Shown: positions 1-5,909 of the stretch, in pieces | Position numbering within the stretch: the stretch's first letter is position 1 | How the letters are laid out: every line of letters starts with the position of its first letter | DNA from: an uncultured Candidatus Melainabacteria bacterium | GTDB lineage: Bacteria; Cyanobacteriota; Vampirovibrionia; Gastranaerophilales; Gastranaerophilaceae | NCBI GenBank assembly: GCA_934699705.1 | Contig: CAKUXD010000041.1 | Span: forward strand, 1 to 10,638 | Length of the DNA: 10,638 nucleotides | Direction: 5' to 3' | Program-made: the position numbers and the translations under genes | The notes under the pieces: model-generated | What the model saw: only the letters and a program-made list of their open reading frames with translations | The model's database searches: none | What the model was told of the DNA's origin: nothing

Positions 1-378
1 AAAGAAGAATATAAACAATCCTTGAATGATGTTTGTGGAATTAAATCTGTTCACGATTATTACGGTATGGTTGAGCAAACTGGTTGTGTTTATATGGAAT
101 GTGAATACGGGCATTTGCATGCGAGCATCTTTTCTGATGTAATAATACGGAACCCTAAAGATTTTTCAATCGCACAAAATGGGGAAAAAGGTTTAATTCA
201 AGTTTGTTCTTTACTTCCAGAATCATACCCTGGACATTCACTTTTAACTGAAGATGAGGGAATAATTTTAGGTGAAGATGATTGTCCTTGCGGAAGAAAA
301 GGTAAATATTTCACCATTTTAGGAAGAATAAAAAATGCAGAAATTAGGGGGTGTTCAGATACTTATGAAAAACATTAA
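1..378 (+). CDS. luxE: LuxE-type acyl-protein synthetase, C-terminal part (5' end outside window)
   Basis: The reading frame is open from the first base, so this is the last 125 codons of a longer gene; its real start lies upstream. LuxE proteins activate a fatty acid with ATP as an acyl-adenylate, transfer it to themselves, and hand it to a LuxC reductase. Visible family features are the DYYGMVEQTG stretch, the ECEYGHLH segment, SDVIIRNP, a cysteine pair in CPCGRKGKYF, and the final LGRIKNAEIRGCSDTYE. These match what I know of the C-terminal half of LuxE/adenylate-forming ligases. The next gene, a LuxC homologue, starts inside its 3' end, so the two are probably translationally coupled and form one enzyme complex. 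Since no bioluminescence genes are seen, the role is more likely acyl or aldehyde supply for a surface or secondary metabolite (inference). Confidence 0.87.
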   Translation, partial: KEEYKQSLNDVCGIKSVHDYYGMVEQTGCVYMECEYGHLHASIFSDVIIRNPKDFSIAQNGEKGLIQVCSLLPESYPGHSLLTEDEGIILGEDDCPCGRKGKYFTILGRIKNAEIRGCSDTYEKH

Positions 379-1531
379 TTATGTAATAGGCAATGAAAAT
401 ATCCTTAATATCCCAATGCAACCTTGTTGTGAAGAAGTTTGCAGCTTTTTAAATGAGATTTCAACAAGATTAATGAAATCTCCAAAAATCAGGGAATTTA
501 CTGATTTATCTGCGCTTGCATTCTGGTGTAGAAAAGCAAATATTCAAAAAATTAAAGAAAATTATTCTGATAAAAATAGATTAGGTCGAGGGCTATGCTT
601 CCATATTGCGCCATCAAATATTCCGATTAATTCAATTTTTTCTTACTTTTTTGGTTTATTAGCAGGCAATTCAAATATTGTAAGGCTTTCCAGCAAAGAT
701 TTTCCACAAGTTGATTTTATCTGCGATTTAATAAAAGAAGTATTAAAAAATTATCCAGAAATTGAAAAAAGAACTGCGTTTGTAAAATACGAGCGTTCAA
801 ATGAAATAAGCGAAGAATTCTCTAAAAATGCAGATTGTAGAATGATTTGGGGGGGGGATAAAACTATAAAAATGTTTAAAGCCTTGGAAACAAAACCAAG
901 GTGTATTGATATTACATTCCCTGATAGATATTCAATTTGTATCATTGACGCAAATAAAATTAATGAGGCATCAGAAGATGAAATGAAAACTCTAGCGGAG
1001 AAATTTTATGTTGATACATATTTAATGGATCAAAATGCTTGTTCATCTCCACAATTAATTTACTGGGTAAATGATAATAAGGAAGCTCGTGATAAATTTT
1101 GGGATTACATATATGATTATGCGCAAATAAAATATCCTCTACAAGATGCTATTTGTGTAGATAAATATACAAAATTATGTGAAGATGCGATTATGTTTGA
1201 CAATATTGGTACAACTTCATATCGAACAAATTTATTATACAGAAGTGAATTAAATTCTTTAGAAAATGTTGAAAATATTCGAGGTAAGGGTGGATATTTT
1301 TATGAATATTCTTTAAAAAATTATGATGAGCTATTTAAAATTGTAACCGATAAATATCAAACTATTACATATTTTGGCATTAGCGCAGAAGAATTGCGAA
1401 AAGATATAATTAATCATAATTTAAGAGGTATTGACAGAATTGTTCCAATAGGAAAAGCAATGGATATTAGTTCAAATTGGGACGGTCATGATTTAATAAA
1501 AGAATTATCGAGAGAGGTCAATTTATGTTAA
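365..1531 (+). CDS. luxC: LuxC-type acyl-CoA/acyl-protein reductase
   Basis: Member of the LuxC acyl-CoA reductase family, which takes an acyl group onto a cysteine and reduces it with NADPH to an aldehyde. The protein has 388 residues from this start, shorter than luminous LuxC (about 480). Visible motifs are GRGLCFHIAPSNIPIN near residue 75, the glycine-rich WGGD at 162-165, and DQNACSSPQ with the likely catalytic Cys at residue 226. I chose ATG 365 because it gives a 14-base overlap with luxE. A longer form from ATG 335 is possible, since AGGAAG at 321-326 is well spaced from it, whereas the G-rich site at 346-351 lies 13 bases from ATG 365. The 3' end overlaps the next gene by 7 bases. 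The codons for WGGD contain nine consecutive G bases at 849-857, very unusual here and a likely slippage site. Confidence 0.9.
   Translation: MKNINYVIGNENILNIPMQPCCEEVCSFLNEISTRLMKSPKIREFTDLSALAFWCRKANIQKIKENYSDKNRLGRGLCFHIAPSNIPINSIFSYFFGLLAGNSNIVRLSSKDFPQVDFICDLIKEVLKNYPEIEKRTAFVKYERSNEISEEFSKNADCRMIWGGDKTIKMFKALETKPRCIDITFPDRYSICIIDANKINEASEDEMKTLAEKFYVDTYLMDQNACSSPQLIYWVNDNKEARDKFWDYIYDYAQIKYPLQDAICVDKYTKLCEDAIMFDNIGTTSYRTNLLYRSELNSLENVENIRGKGGYFYEYSLKNYDELFKIVTDKYQTITYFGISAEELRKDIINHNLRGIDRIVPIGKAMDISSNWDGHDLIKELSREVNLC
849..857 (+). repeat. G9 homopolymer tract inside luxC
   Basis: Nine consecutive G residues lie within the codons for Trp-Gly-Gly-Asp (TGG GGG GGG GAT). The surrounding gene is strongly AT-rich and elsewhere in this window glycine is mostly encoded by GGT or GGA. 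The next longest G run I noticed is six bases, in hom. A gain or loss of one G would shift the frame and remove the catalytic cysteine region. As read here the tract is in frame, so the gene is in the ON state. Confidence 0.9.
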
Positions 1532-2514
1532 AGGATAAATTAAAACAAAATAGTAGAAATTATAACAAAAAAATAGCAATTATTGGTACAGGCTATGTAG
1601 GTGCAGGAATTGCATACTCATTAATGTTAAAAGATATAGCAAGAGAGATTGTTTTAATTGATTCAAAAGAGGAAGTGTCAAATGCAGAAATGCTTGACAT
1701 TCGACATGGAATTCCAAATATGGGAAGTGCAAAAATTTATTGTGGAGAATATAAAGATATTCAAGATAGTGATTTAATAATAATTACAGCTGGTCGTAAC
1801 CGACGCTTAAACGAAACAAGATTAGATATGGCCTCTGATAACATTAAAATTTCTGAAGGTATCGCAAAGGAAATAAAAAAATATTACAATCAAGGAGTTA
1901 TTTTAATTGTAGCCAATCCAGTTGATGTTTTAACACATTATTATGCACATGTGCTTGATTTGCCAAAAGGTAGAATTTTCGGTACAGGTTGTATTTTAGA
2001 CAGTTCAAGATTAATTAACATTATTTCTGATTATGTGGAATTATCGCCAGAATTTATTTCTGCGACTGTTGTTGGGGAGCATGGTAACTCGCAAACGCCA
2101 CTTTGGAATGAAGTAAAAATTGCAAATGTTTCAATCGAAGAATTTTGTAAAATCGAAAATTTAGTATTCAATGAAGAAATTAAACAAAAAATGGCGCAAA
2201 AAGTTTTAAATATGGGTACAGAAATCATTAAAGGAAAAGGTAAGACTTATTATGGTATTTCAACTTGTGTTTGCCATATTGCTGATGCAATCTTAAACCG
2301 TCGAAATATTACGGCTAGTGTTTCAAGTATAATGGCTGGAAGCGTTTTAAACAAAGATATTTCAATAAGTTTGCCAAGTTTAATTGATTACAATGGAGTA
2401 AAGTTTGTACTTCCGCTTGAAATTTCTGAAGAAGAAAAGAAATTGTTAAATATTTCTGCTGATAAAATTGAAAAAACTTTAAATATTGTGTATGAAAGTT
2501 TAAAAAATGAATAA
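1525..2514 (+). CDS. L-lactate/malate dehydrogenase-family 2-hydroxyacid dehydrogenase
   Basis: A 329-residue NAD-dependent dehydrogenase of the LDH/MDH family. The Rossmann glycines are GTGYVG at 21-26, and Asp46 at the end of the second strand favours NAD. Catalytic residues line up with LDH: Arg99 in ETRLD, Asp159 and Arg162 in ILDSSRL, His186 in VGEHGNS, and TYYGIS later. The active-site loop reads GRNRRLNETR, placing Arg93 where LDH has the substrate-selecting Gln102. Arg at that site marks malate dehydrogenases, so oxaloacetate or another 2-oxo acid with an acidic side chain is plausible rather than pyruvate. A 7-base overlap with luxC, and AGAGAGG at 1511-1517 seven bases before ATG, support this start. 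An N-terminal extension of about 14 residues precedes the Rossmann strand. Placement inside a lux/acpS operon suggests a pathway-specific role, not central metabolism (inference). Confidence 0.87.
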   Translation: MLKDKLKQNSRNYNKKIAIIGTGYVGAGIAYSLMLKDIAREIVLIDSKEEVSNAEMLDIRHGIPNMGSAKIYCGEYKDIQDSDLIIITAGRNRRLNETRLDMASDNIKISEGIAKEIKKYYNQGVILIVANPVDVLTHYYAHVLDLPKGRIFGTGCILDSSRLINIISDYVELSPEFISATVVGEHGNSQTPLWNEVKIANVSIEEFCKIENLVFNEEIKQKMAQKVLNMGTEIIKGKGKTYYGISTCVCHIADAILNRRNITASVSSIMAGSVLNKDISISLPSLIDYNGVKFVLPLEISEEEKKLLNISADKIEKTLNIVYESLKNE

Positions 2515-2869
2515 CGACAATATATATATCGGTACTGATATTGAAGAAATAGATAGATTTAAAGGTAAAACTCCAGAAAAAGATAAACATTTTTTCAATC
2601 ATATTTTTACAGAAAAAGAGTTAGAATATTGTTTTTCAAAAGGCATACCTTCTCAACATTTGTGCGCTCGTTTTTGCGCAAAAGAAGCAACAATTAAAGC
2701 TCTTTATTCTTTAAATATATCCAATGTTTATTTGAAAGACATAGAAGTATTGAATAAGGAAAACGGAGTTCCTTACATAGTTATAGAAAAATTGCCAAAT
2801 ATTGAAGTAAAGATTTCTTTATCGCATTCAAAAAAATATGCAGTTGCAACTGCAATAATTATTAAATAA
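2507..2869 (+). CDS. acpS: Holo-[acyl-carrier-protein] synthase
   Basis: AcpS-type phosphopantetheinyl transferase, 120 residues, the usual length for the family. It moves 4'-phosphopantetheine from CoA to a serine of apo-ACP in a Mg-dependent reaction. The N-terminal GTDIEEIDRF (metal-binding Asp11), FTEKELEYC, RFCAKEATIKAL (Glu60, Lys64) and the C-terminal SLSHSKKYAVATAI are clear family signatures. The start overlaps the end of the dehydrogenase gene by 8 bases, completing a run of four overlapping genes. Its presence argues that a carrier protein takes part in the pathway, although no ACP gene is visible in the window. It could be the cell's general AcpS or a cluster-specific second copy; the operon placement favours the latter. 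Confidence 0.92.
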   Translation: MNNDNIYIGTDIEEIDRFKGKTPEKDKHFFNHIFTEKELEYCFSKGIPSQHLCARFCAKEATIKALYSLNISNVYLKDIEVLNKENGVPYIVIEKLPNIEVKISLSHSKKYAVATAIIIK

Positions 2870-2872
2870 ATC

Positions 2873-3619
2873 CTAAAGTAATCCGCCACTATCTATTACA
2901 TAATTCTGTCCAGAAATTAATTTTGATTTCTCTGACAACAAATATGCAACCATATTTGCTACATCATTAGGTTCACCAAAACCGAACGGATACAAGTTTT
3001 TTTGTGATTCTTCATAACCTTCTCCACCTAGAGCCGTCATCGGTGTTTTTATGTTAGAAGGTAAAACTGTGTTAACCCTAATTTTAAAATTTGATACTTC
3101 ATGTGCAATTACATTCATTGACGCATTAAGTGCAGCTTTACTACCAGAGTAGGCAATATGACCTTTATCACTACATAAGGAAGCAATCGAAGATATTGCA
3201 ACAATCGAGGTACCTTCTCCAATATTGTTTCTTTTATCGACACAACCTTTTGTCATCATAATTGGAGCGAAATAATTTATATTAAACAAATTTTGCAAAC
3301 TTTGATAATCTTGTATTTGTAAAGGTTTAATTTCACCAATTCCCGCACAATATGCCATGCCTGAAAATTTACCGTATTTATCTTTTAATTCTTTTACATA
3401 TTTTGGTAAACCTTCTATATCTTCGGTCAAATCCTTTTGTTCTAAAAACACATTTTCAGGATATTTGCATTTAGCTTTCATTGCCTCTAAACGCTCTTGA
3501 TTTCTACCAATGCCAACAATTGTTGCACCGAGTTCGTTTAAAAGTATAGCAGTAGCTTCGCCAATACCTGATGAAGCACCTGTTACTATATAAATTTGCT
3601 CTTTCTTAAAATTTAGCAT
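2873..3619 (-). CDS. Short-chain dehydrogenase/reductase, FabG-like
   Basis: A classical SDR of 248 residues. It shows TGASSGIG at 13-20 for cofactor binding, the CAG variant of NNAG near 91, Asn115 in NINYFAP, Ser144 in AISSIAS, and the catalytic pair Tyr157 and Lys161 in AYSGSK. The closing VIDSGG matches FabG-type enzymes. The likely reaction is NAD(P)H-dependent reduction of a 3-oxoacyl thioester or another ketone. The start is supported by AGGAG (plus-strand 3627-3631) seven bases upstream on the minus strand. It converges with acpS with only 3 bp between stop codons and no visible terminator. Proximity to luxE/luxC/acpS suggests membership of the same pathway, though under a separate promoter. 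Exact substrate unknown. Confidence 0.88.
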   Translation of the reverse strand: MLNFKKEQIYIVTGASSGIGEATAILLNELGATIVGIGRNQERLEAMKAKCKYPENVFLEQKDLTEDIEGLPKYVKELKDKYGKFSGMAYCAGIGEIKPLQIQDYQSLQNLFNINYFAPIMMTKGCVDKRNNIGEGTSIVAISSIASLCSDKGHIAYSGSKAALNASMNVIAHEVSNFKIRVNTVLPSNIKTPMTALGGEGYEESQKNLYPFGFGEPNDVANMVAYLLSEKSKLISGQNYVIDSGGLL

Positions 3620-3868
3620 AATTATACTCCTGCTTTTTCTGGAATTACTACGCTTAATTTTGAAATCTTTACATTTTTAAAACTAAATAAATGCACTCTT
3701 GTTTTTCTCCATTTATAAAAATTTATGTAATATATCTATACTTTATCAAGAAAATATGAATAAAATACAACAAATTATGAAATATTTACATATTTTAATC
3801 AAAAACTATGAACTATTTACTATTATTTTATTTCGTTTATTAGCCTATCATGATTAAAAGAGGTAATT
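3620..3868. promoter_or_regulatory. Divergent intergenic region between SDR gene and XRE regulator gene
   Basis: About 250 AT-rich bases separate the minus-strand SDR gene from the plus-strand XRE regulator, so promoters for both should lie here. On the plus strand TTTACA at 3786-3791 and TATGAA at 3808-3813, 16 bases apart, are a weak candidate. On the minus strand TTGATA (plus 3744-3749) precedes AT-rich -10-like sequence. An ATCATGAT palindrome at 3847-3854, just before the regulator's ribosome site, could be an operator. None is strong, because sequence this AT-rich gives many chance matches. Confidence 0.3.
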
Positions 3869-4195
3869 ATGAACAATAAAAAATTACTTGGCAAACGAAT
3901 TAAAGAACTAAGAAAACAAGCTAATTATACACAAGAACAGCTTTCTGAAATTATAAATATAGATATTACGACGCTTAGTGGAATTGAAAGCGGTCGTCAT
4001 TTTCCGTCATTGCCAACTATTGAAAAAATTGCGGATACATTAAAAGTTGATTTGCAGGCTCTTTTTAATTTTAATCATTTTAAAACAATTGAGGATATGA
4101 AATCTGAAATAACTACAAATTTAGATAATTTAACCTCTGATGATATAAAATTTATTCATAAGTTTATTGACCAAAAATATTTGCAAAGTGAATAA
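3869..4195 (+). CDS. XRE-family helix-turn-helix transcriptional regulator
   Basis: A 108-residue DNA-binding protein with a Cro/C1-type HTH covering about residues 8-62: GKRIKELRKQANYTQEQLSE, then a recognition helix around DITTLSGIESG, then PSLPTIEKIADTLKV. The remaining 45 residues are a short helical tail ending in SDDIKFIHKFIDQKY, with no peptidase or sensor domain. AGAGG at 3859-3863, five bases before ATG, supports the start. It is divergent from the SDR gene and may regulate it or itself through the shared upstream region (inference). Small XRE proteins of this kind are common in mobile and housekeeping contexts alike; nothing nearby shows phage origin. Confidence 0.85.
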   Translation: MNNKKLLGKRIKELRKQANYTQEQLSEIINIDITTLSGIESGRHFPSLPTIEKIADTLKVDLQALFNFNHFKTIEDMKSEITTNLDNLTSDDIKFIHKFIDQKYLQSE

Positions 4196-4283
4196 AATAG
4201 AAATGAATTTAGTTTGTAAAATTACGTTTGCAAATTTGGAAACTTTGTCATTATTTGGTGGAAAGATTCTTTAAATAACTTTA

Positions 4284-4355
4284 GCCGACAGGGGGACTTG
4301 AACCCCCGACCTACTCATTACGAATGAGTTGCTCTACCAACTGAGCTATGTCGGC
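4284..4355 (-). tRNA. tRNA-Thr (anticodon CGT)
   Basis: Read on the minus strand, 72 bases fold into a complete cloverleaf. The acceptor arm is GCCGACA paired with TGTCGGC, the D arm GCTC/GAGC, the anticodon stem ACTCA/TGAGT with loop TTCGTAA, and the T stem GGGGG/CCCCC around TTCAAGT. The anticodon CGT reads ACG, so this is a threonine tRNA. CCA is not encoded; the next bases are TAA. Two partial copies of its 5' end lie just upstream on the same strand. No clear promoter or T-rich terminator was seen. Confidence 0.95.
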
Positions 4356-4369
4356 GTAAATATTATTTG

Positions 4370-4455
4370 TATTCAATTGTAAAACCAGTTGGTAGAGCCT
4401 AAATCTAACTTCGGCTCCGTAAACTCGCCGCGACCAACTGAGCTATGTCGGCTTA
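4370..4455 (-). repeat. tRNA-Thr 5'-half fold-back unit 1
   Basis: On the minus strand this 86-base unit starts, after TAA, with the same 20 bases that begin the adjacent tRNA-Thr (acceptor 5' strand through AGTTGGT). It then departs into unrelated sequence, which ends with GGCTCTACCAACTGG, the reverse complement of a tRNA D arm. The arms CAGTTGGT (4386-4393) and ACCAACTG (4433-4440) pair, with GAGCC (4395-4399) and GGCTC (4413-4417) pairing inside, giving a nested hairpin. There is no anticodon or T arm, so it cannot be a working tRNA. Confidence 0.85.
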
Positions 4456-4460
4456 AAAAG

Positions 4461-4546
4461 TATTCAATTGTAAAACCAGTTGGTAGAGCCTAAATCTAAC
4501 TTCGGCTCCGTAAACTCGCCACGCCCAACTGAGCTATATCGGCTTA
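4461..4546 (-). repeat. tRNA-Thr 5'-half fold-back unit 2
   Basis: Second copy of the unit at 4370-4455, shifted by exactly 91 bases, with five bases (AAAAG on the plus strand) between them. I count three differences in 86 positions: 4430/4521, 4433/4524 and 4447/4538. The change at 4524 breaks one pair of the outer stem and 4538 alters the tRNA-derived part. This points to a fairly recent tandem duplication with light drift. The order on the minus strand is unit 2, unit 1, intact tRNA-Thr. Confidence 0.85.
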
Positions 4547-4563
4547 TTAAAATTTTAAAAAAT

Positions 4564-4592
4564 TTGCACTTAATGCATCTATATTGTAAAAT
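4564..4592 (+). promoter_or_regulatory. Candidate promoter of hom-thrC
   Basis: TTGCAC at 4564-4569 and TAAAAT at 4587-4592 are 17 bases apart and sit just before the hom ribosome site (AAAGG, 4609-4613). Transcription would start near 4599, leaving a leader of about 20 bases that excludes the tRNA-derived repeats. The -35 match is poor. Confidence 0.4.
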
Positions 4593-4620
4593 AAAATTGT
4601 AGAAATTTAAAGGTTTTATT

Positions 4621-5898
4621 ATGAAAAAGACAAAAATTGGATTAATTGGTTTAGGAACAGTAGGTTCTGGAGTTTTTAAAACTTTAAAAAATTTTCCAGA
4701 TGTTGAAGTTGTTAAGATTGCGGTTAAAAACATTTCAAAACCGCGCAATATTGAAGGTTTAGATAACTCTATTCTAACCACCAATCCCGAAGAAGTCGTT
4801 AATAACCCTGAAATAGAGATTGTTGCAGAGTTAATGGGGGGCGTGCACCCTGCTTATGAACTAATTAAAAAAGCTATTGAAAATGGTAAGCATGTCGTAA
4901 CTGCAAATAAAGAGCTTTTAGCTAAGCATGGTGAAGAACTTTTTCATTATGCGGAAAAATATAATGTCGTAATTTTATATGAAGCTGCGATTGCAGGTGG
5001 TATTCCTCTTATAATGCCGATTAAAACAATCCTTGCAGGTAATAAAATTACCAAAATTGAAGCAATTTTAAACGGAACAACAAATTATATTCTAACAAAT
5101 ATGGACGTAAATGGTGCGTCTTATGAAACAGTTTTGAAAGAGGCGCAAGAATTGGGTTATGCCGAAGCTGATCCAACGGGTGATGTTGAAGGTTTTGATT
5201 CAACTTATAAACTTACAACTCTTGCAACTATTACTTTTAACAGGCGTGTAAAACTTGAAAATGTTTATAGAGAAGGTATTTCACGTATTCAAAAAGAAGA
5301 TATTAAATATGCAAATGAGCTTGGCTACAAGATTAAACTTGTTGCATACGCGACAATTGACGAAAATGACAATGCTGACGTACGTGTTCACCCTATGTTT
5401 GTTGATAAAAAAGAAACACTTGCTCATATAGATTATGTAACAAATGCTGTAACTTTAACTGGTTCTCCTATTGGTAAAATAACACTTTCAGGCCCTGGGG
5501 CTGGCGAATTTCCAACTGCAAGCTCTGTTGTAGGAGATATTTTGTCAATAGCTCGAGAAATCGGCACAACGGATTATATCTTGCCTATGATGCGCTGTAA
5601 ACCTGCACATGACACTAAAGCAAATATGATTTCTATTGAAGAAACTGAAAACAAATATTATTTACGATTGATTGCAAATGATAAAATCGGTGGAATTGCA
5701 GATATAACAGAACATTTCGCAGAAAAGAAAATTAGCATTGAATCAATTTTGATGAAAGAAATTAAAGAAAATAATACTGCCGAAATCGTTATTGTTACTG
5801 ATAAATTTAAAGAAAAGTTGATAAAAGAACTTAAAGAAGATTTTGCGCAACATAGTTGTGTAAAAGAATTGGCAAGTATGATTAGAATTAACGCTTAG
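4621..5898 (+). CDS. hom: Homoserine dehydrogenase
   Basis: Reduces aspartate semialdehyde to homoserine, the branch point to threonine and methionine. The 425-residue length is typical of monofunctional bacterial Hom. The Rossmann motif GLGTVGSG is at 10-17; then come TANKELLAKHG, YEAAIAGGIPLI, LNGTTNYIL and EADPTGDVEGFDSTYKL, the last carrying the catalytic Asp/Lys region. A C-terminal ACT domain begins near residue 345 (LRLIANDKIGGIADITEHF), indicating probable feedback control by threonine. AAAGG at 4609-4613, seven bases before ATG, supports the start. thrC follows after 11 bases and shares its transcript. No homoserine kinase gene lies between or beside them, so thrB must be elsewhere if the pathway is complete. 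Confidence 0.96.
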   Translation: MKKTKIGLIGLGTVGSGVFKTLKNFPDVEVVKIAVKNISKPRNIEGLDNSILTTNPEEVVNNPEIEIVAELMGGVHPAYELIKKAIENGKHVVTANKELLAKHGEELFHYAEKYNVVILYEAAIAGGIPLIMPIKTILAGNKITKIEAILNGTTNYILTNMDVNGASYETVLKEAQELGYAEADPTGDVEGFDSTYKLTTLATITFNRRVKLENVYREGISRIQKEDIKYANELGYKIKLVAYATIDENDNADVRVHPMFVDKKETLAHIDYVTNAVTLTGSPIGKITLSGPGAGEFPTASSVVGDILSIAREIGTTDYILPMMRCKPAHDTKANMISIEETENKYYLRLIANDKIGGIADITEHFAEKKISIESILMKEIKENNTAEIVIVTDKFKEKLIKELKEDFAQHSCVKELASMIRINA

Positions 5899-5909
5899 AA
5901 AGGCTAAAA

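Noticed and set aside
751..945. Minus-strand open frame within luxC
   Set aside because: Antisense shadow of a well-conserved coding region, with no ribosome site or recognisable protein.
1..1531. Bioluminescence operon
   Set aside because: luxE and luxC homologues are present but no luciferase subunits or luxD-like thioesterase; following genes are of other families.
2315..2602. Minus-strand open frame across the dehydrogenase/acpS junction
   Set aside because: Overlaps two convincing genes; its composition is what reverse-complemented AT-rich coding sequence yields.
4284..4546. Array of three tRNA genes or a CRISPR array
   Set aside because: Only 4284-4355 forms a full cloverleaf; the other two units lack anticodon and T arms. 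Two units with nearly identical 'spacers' do not fit CRISPR.
4370..4620. T-box riboswitch for threonine before hom
   Set aside because: No T-box core sequence, specifier loop or antiterminator could be found, and the tRNA-like similarity is in the D arm and acceptor strand, not the anticodon.
4464..4784. Minus-strand open frame over the tRNA-derived repeat and start of hom
   Set aside because: Antisense to hom and running through structural repeats; no ribosome site.
4836..4841. G6 run in hom as a second slippage site
   Set aside because: Six bases in a conserved MGGV segment of a housekeeping gene is short for high-rate slippage.
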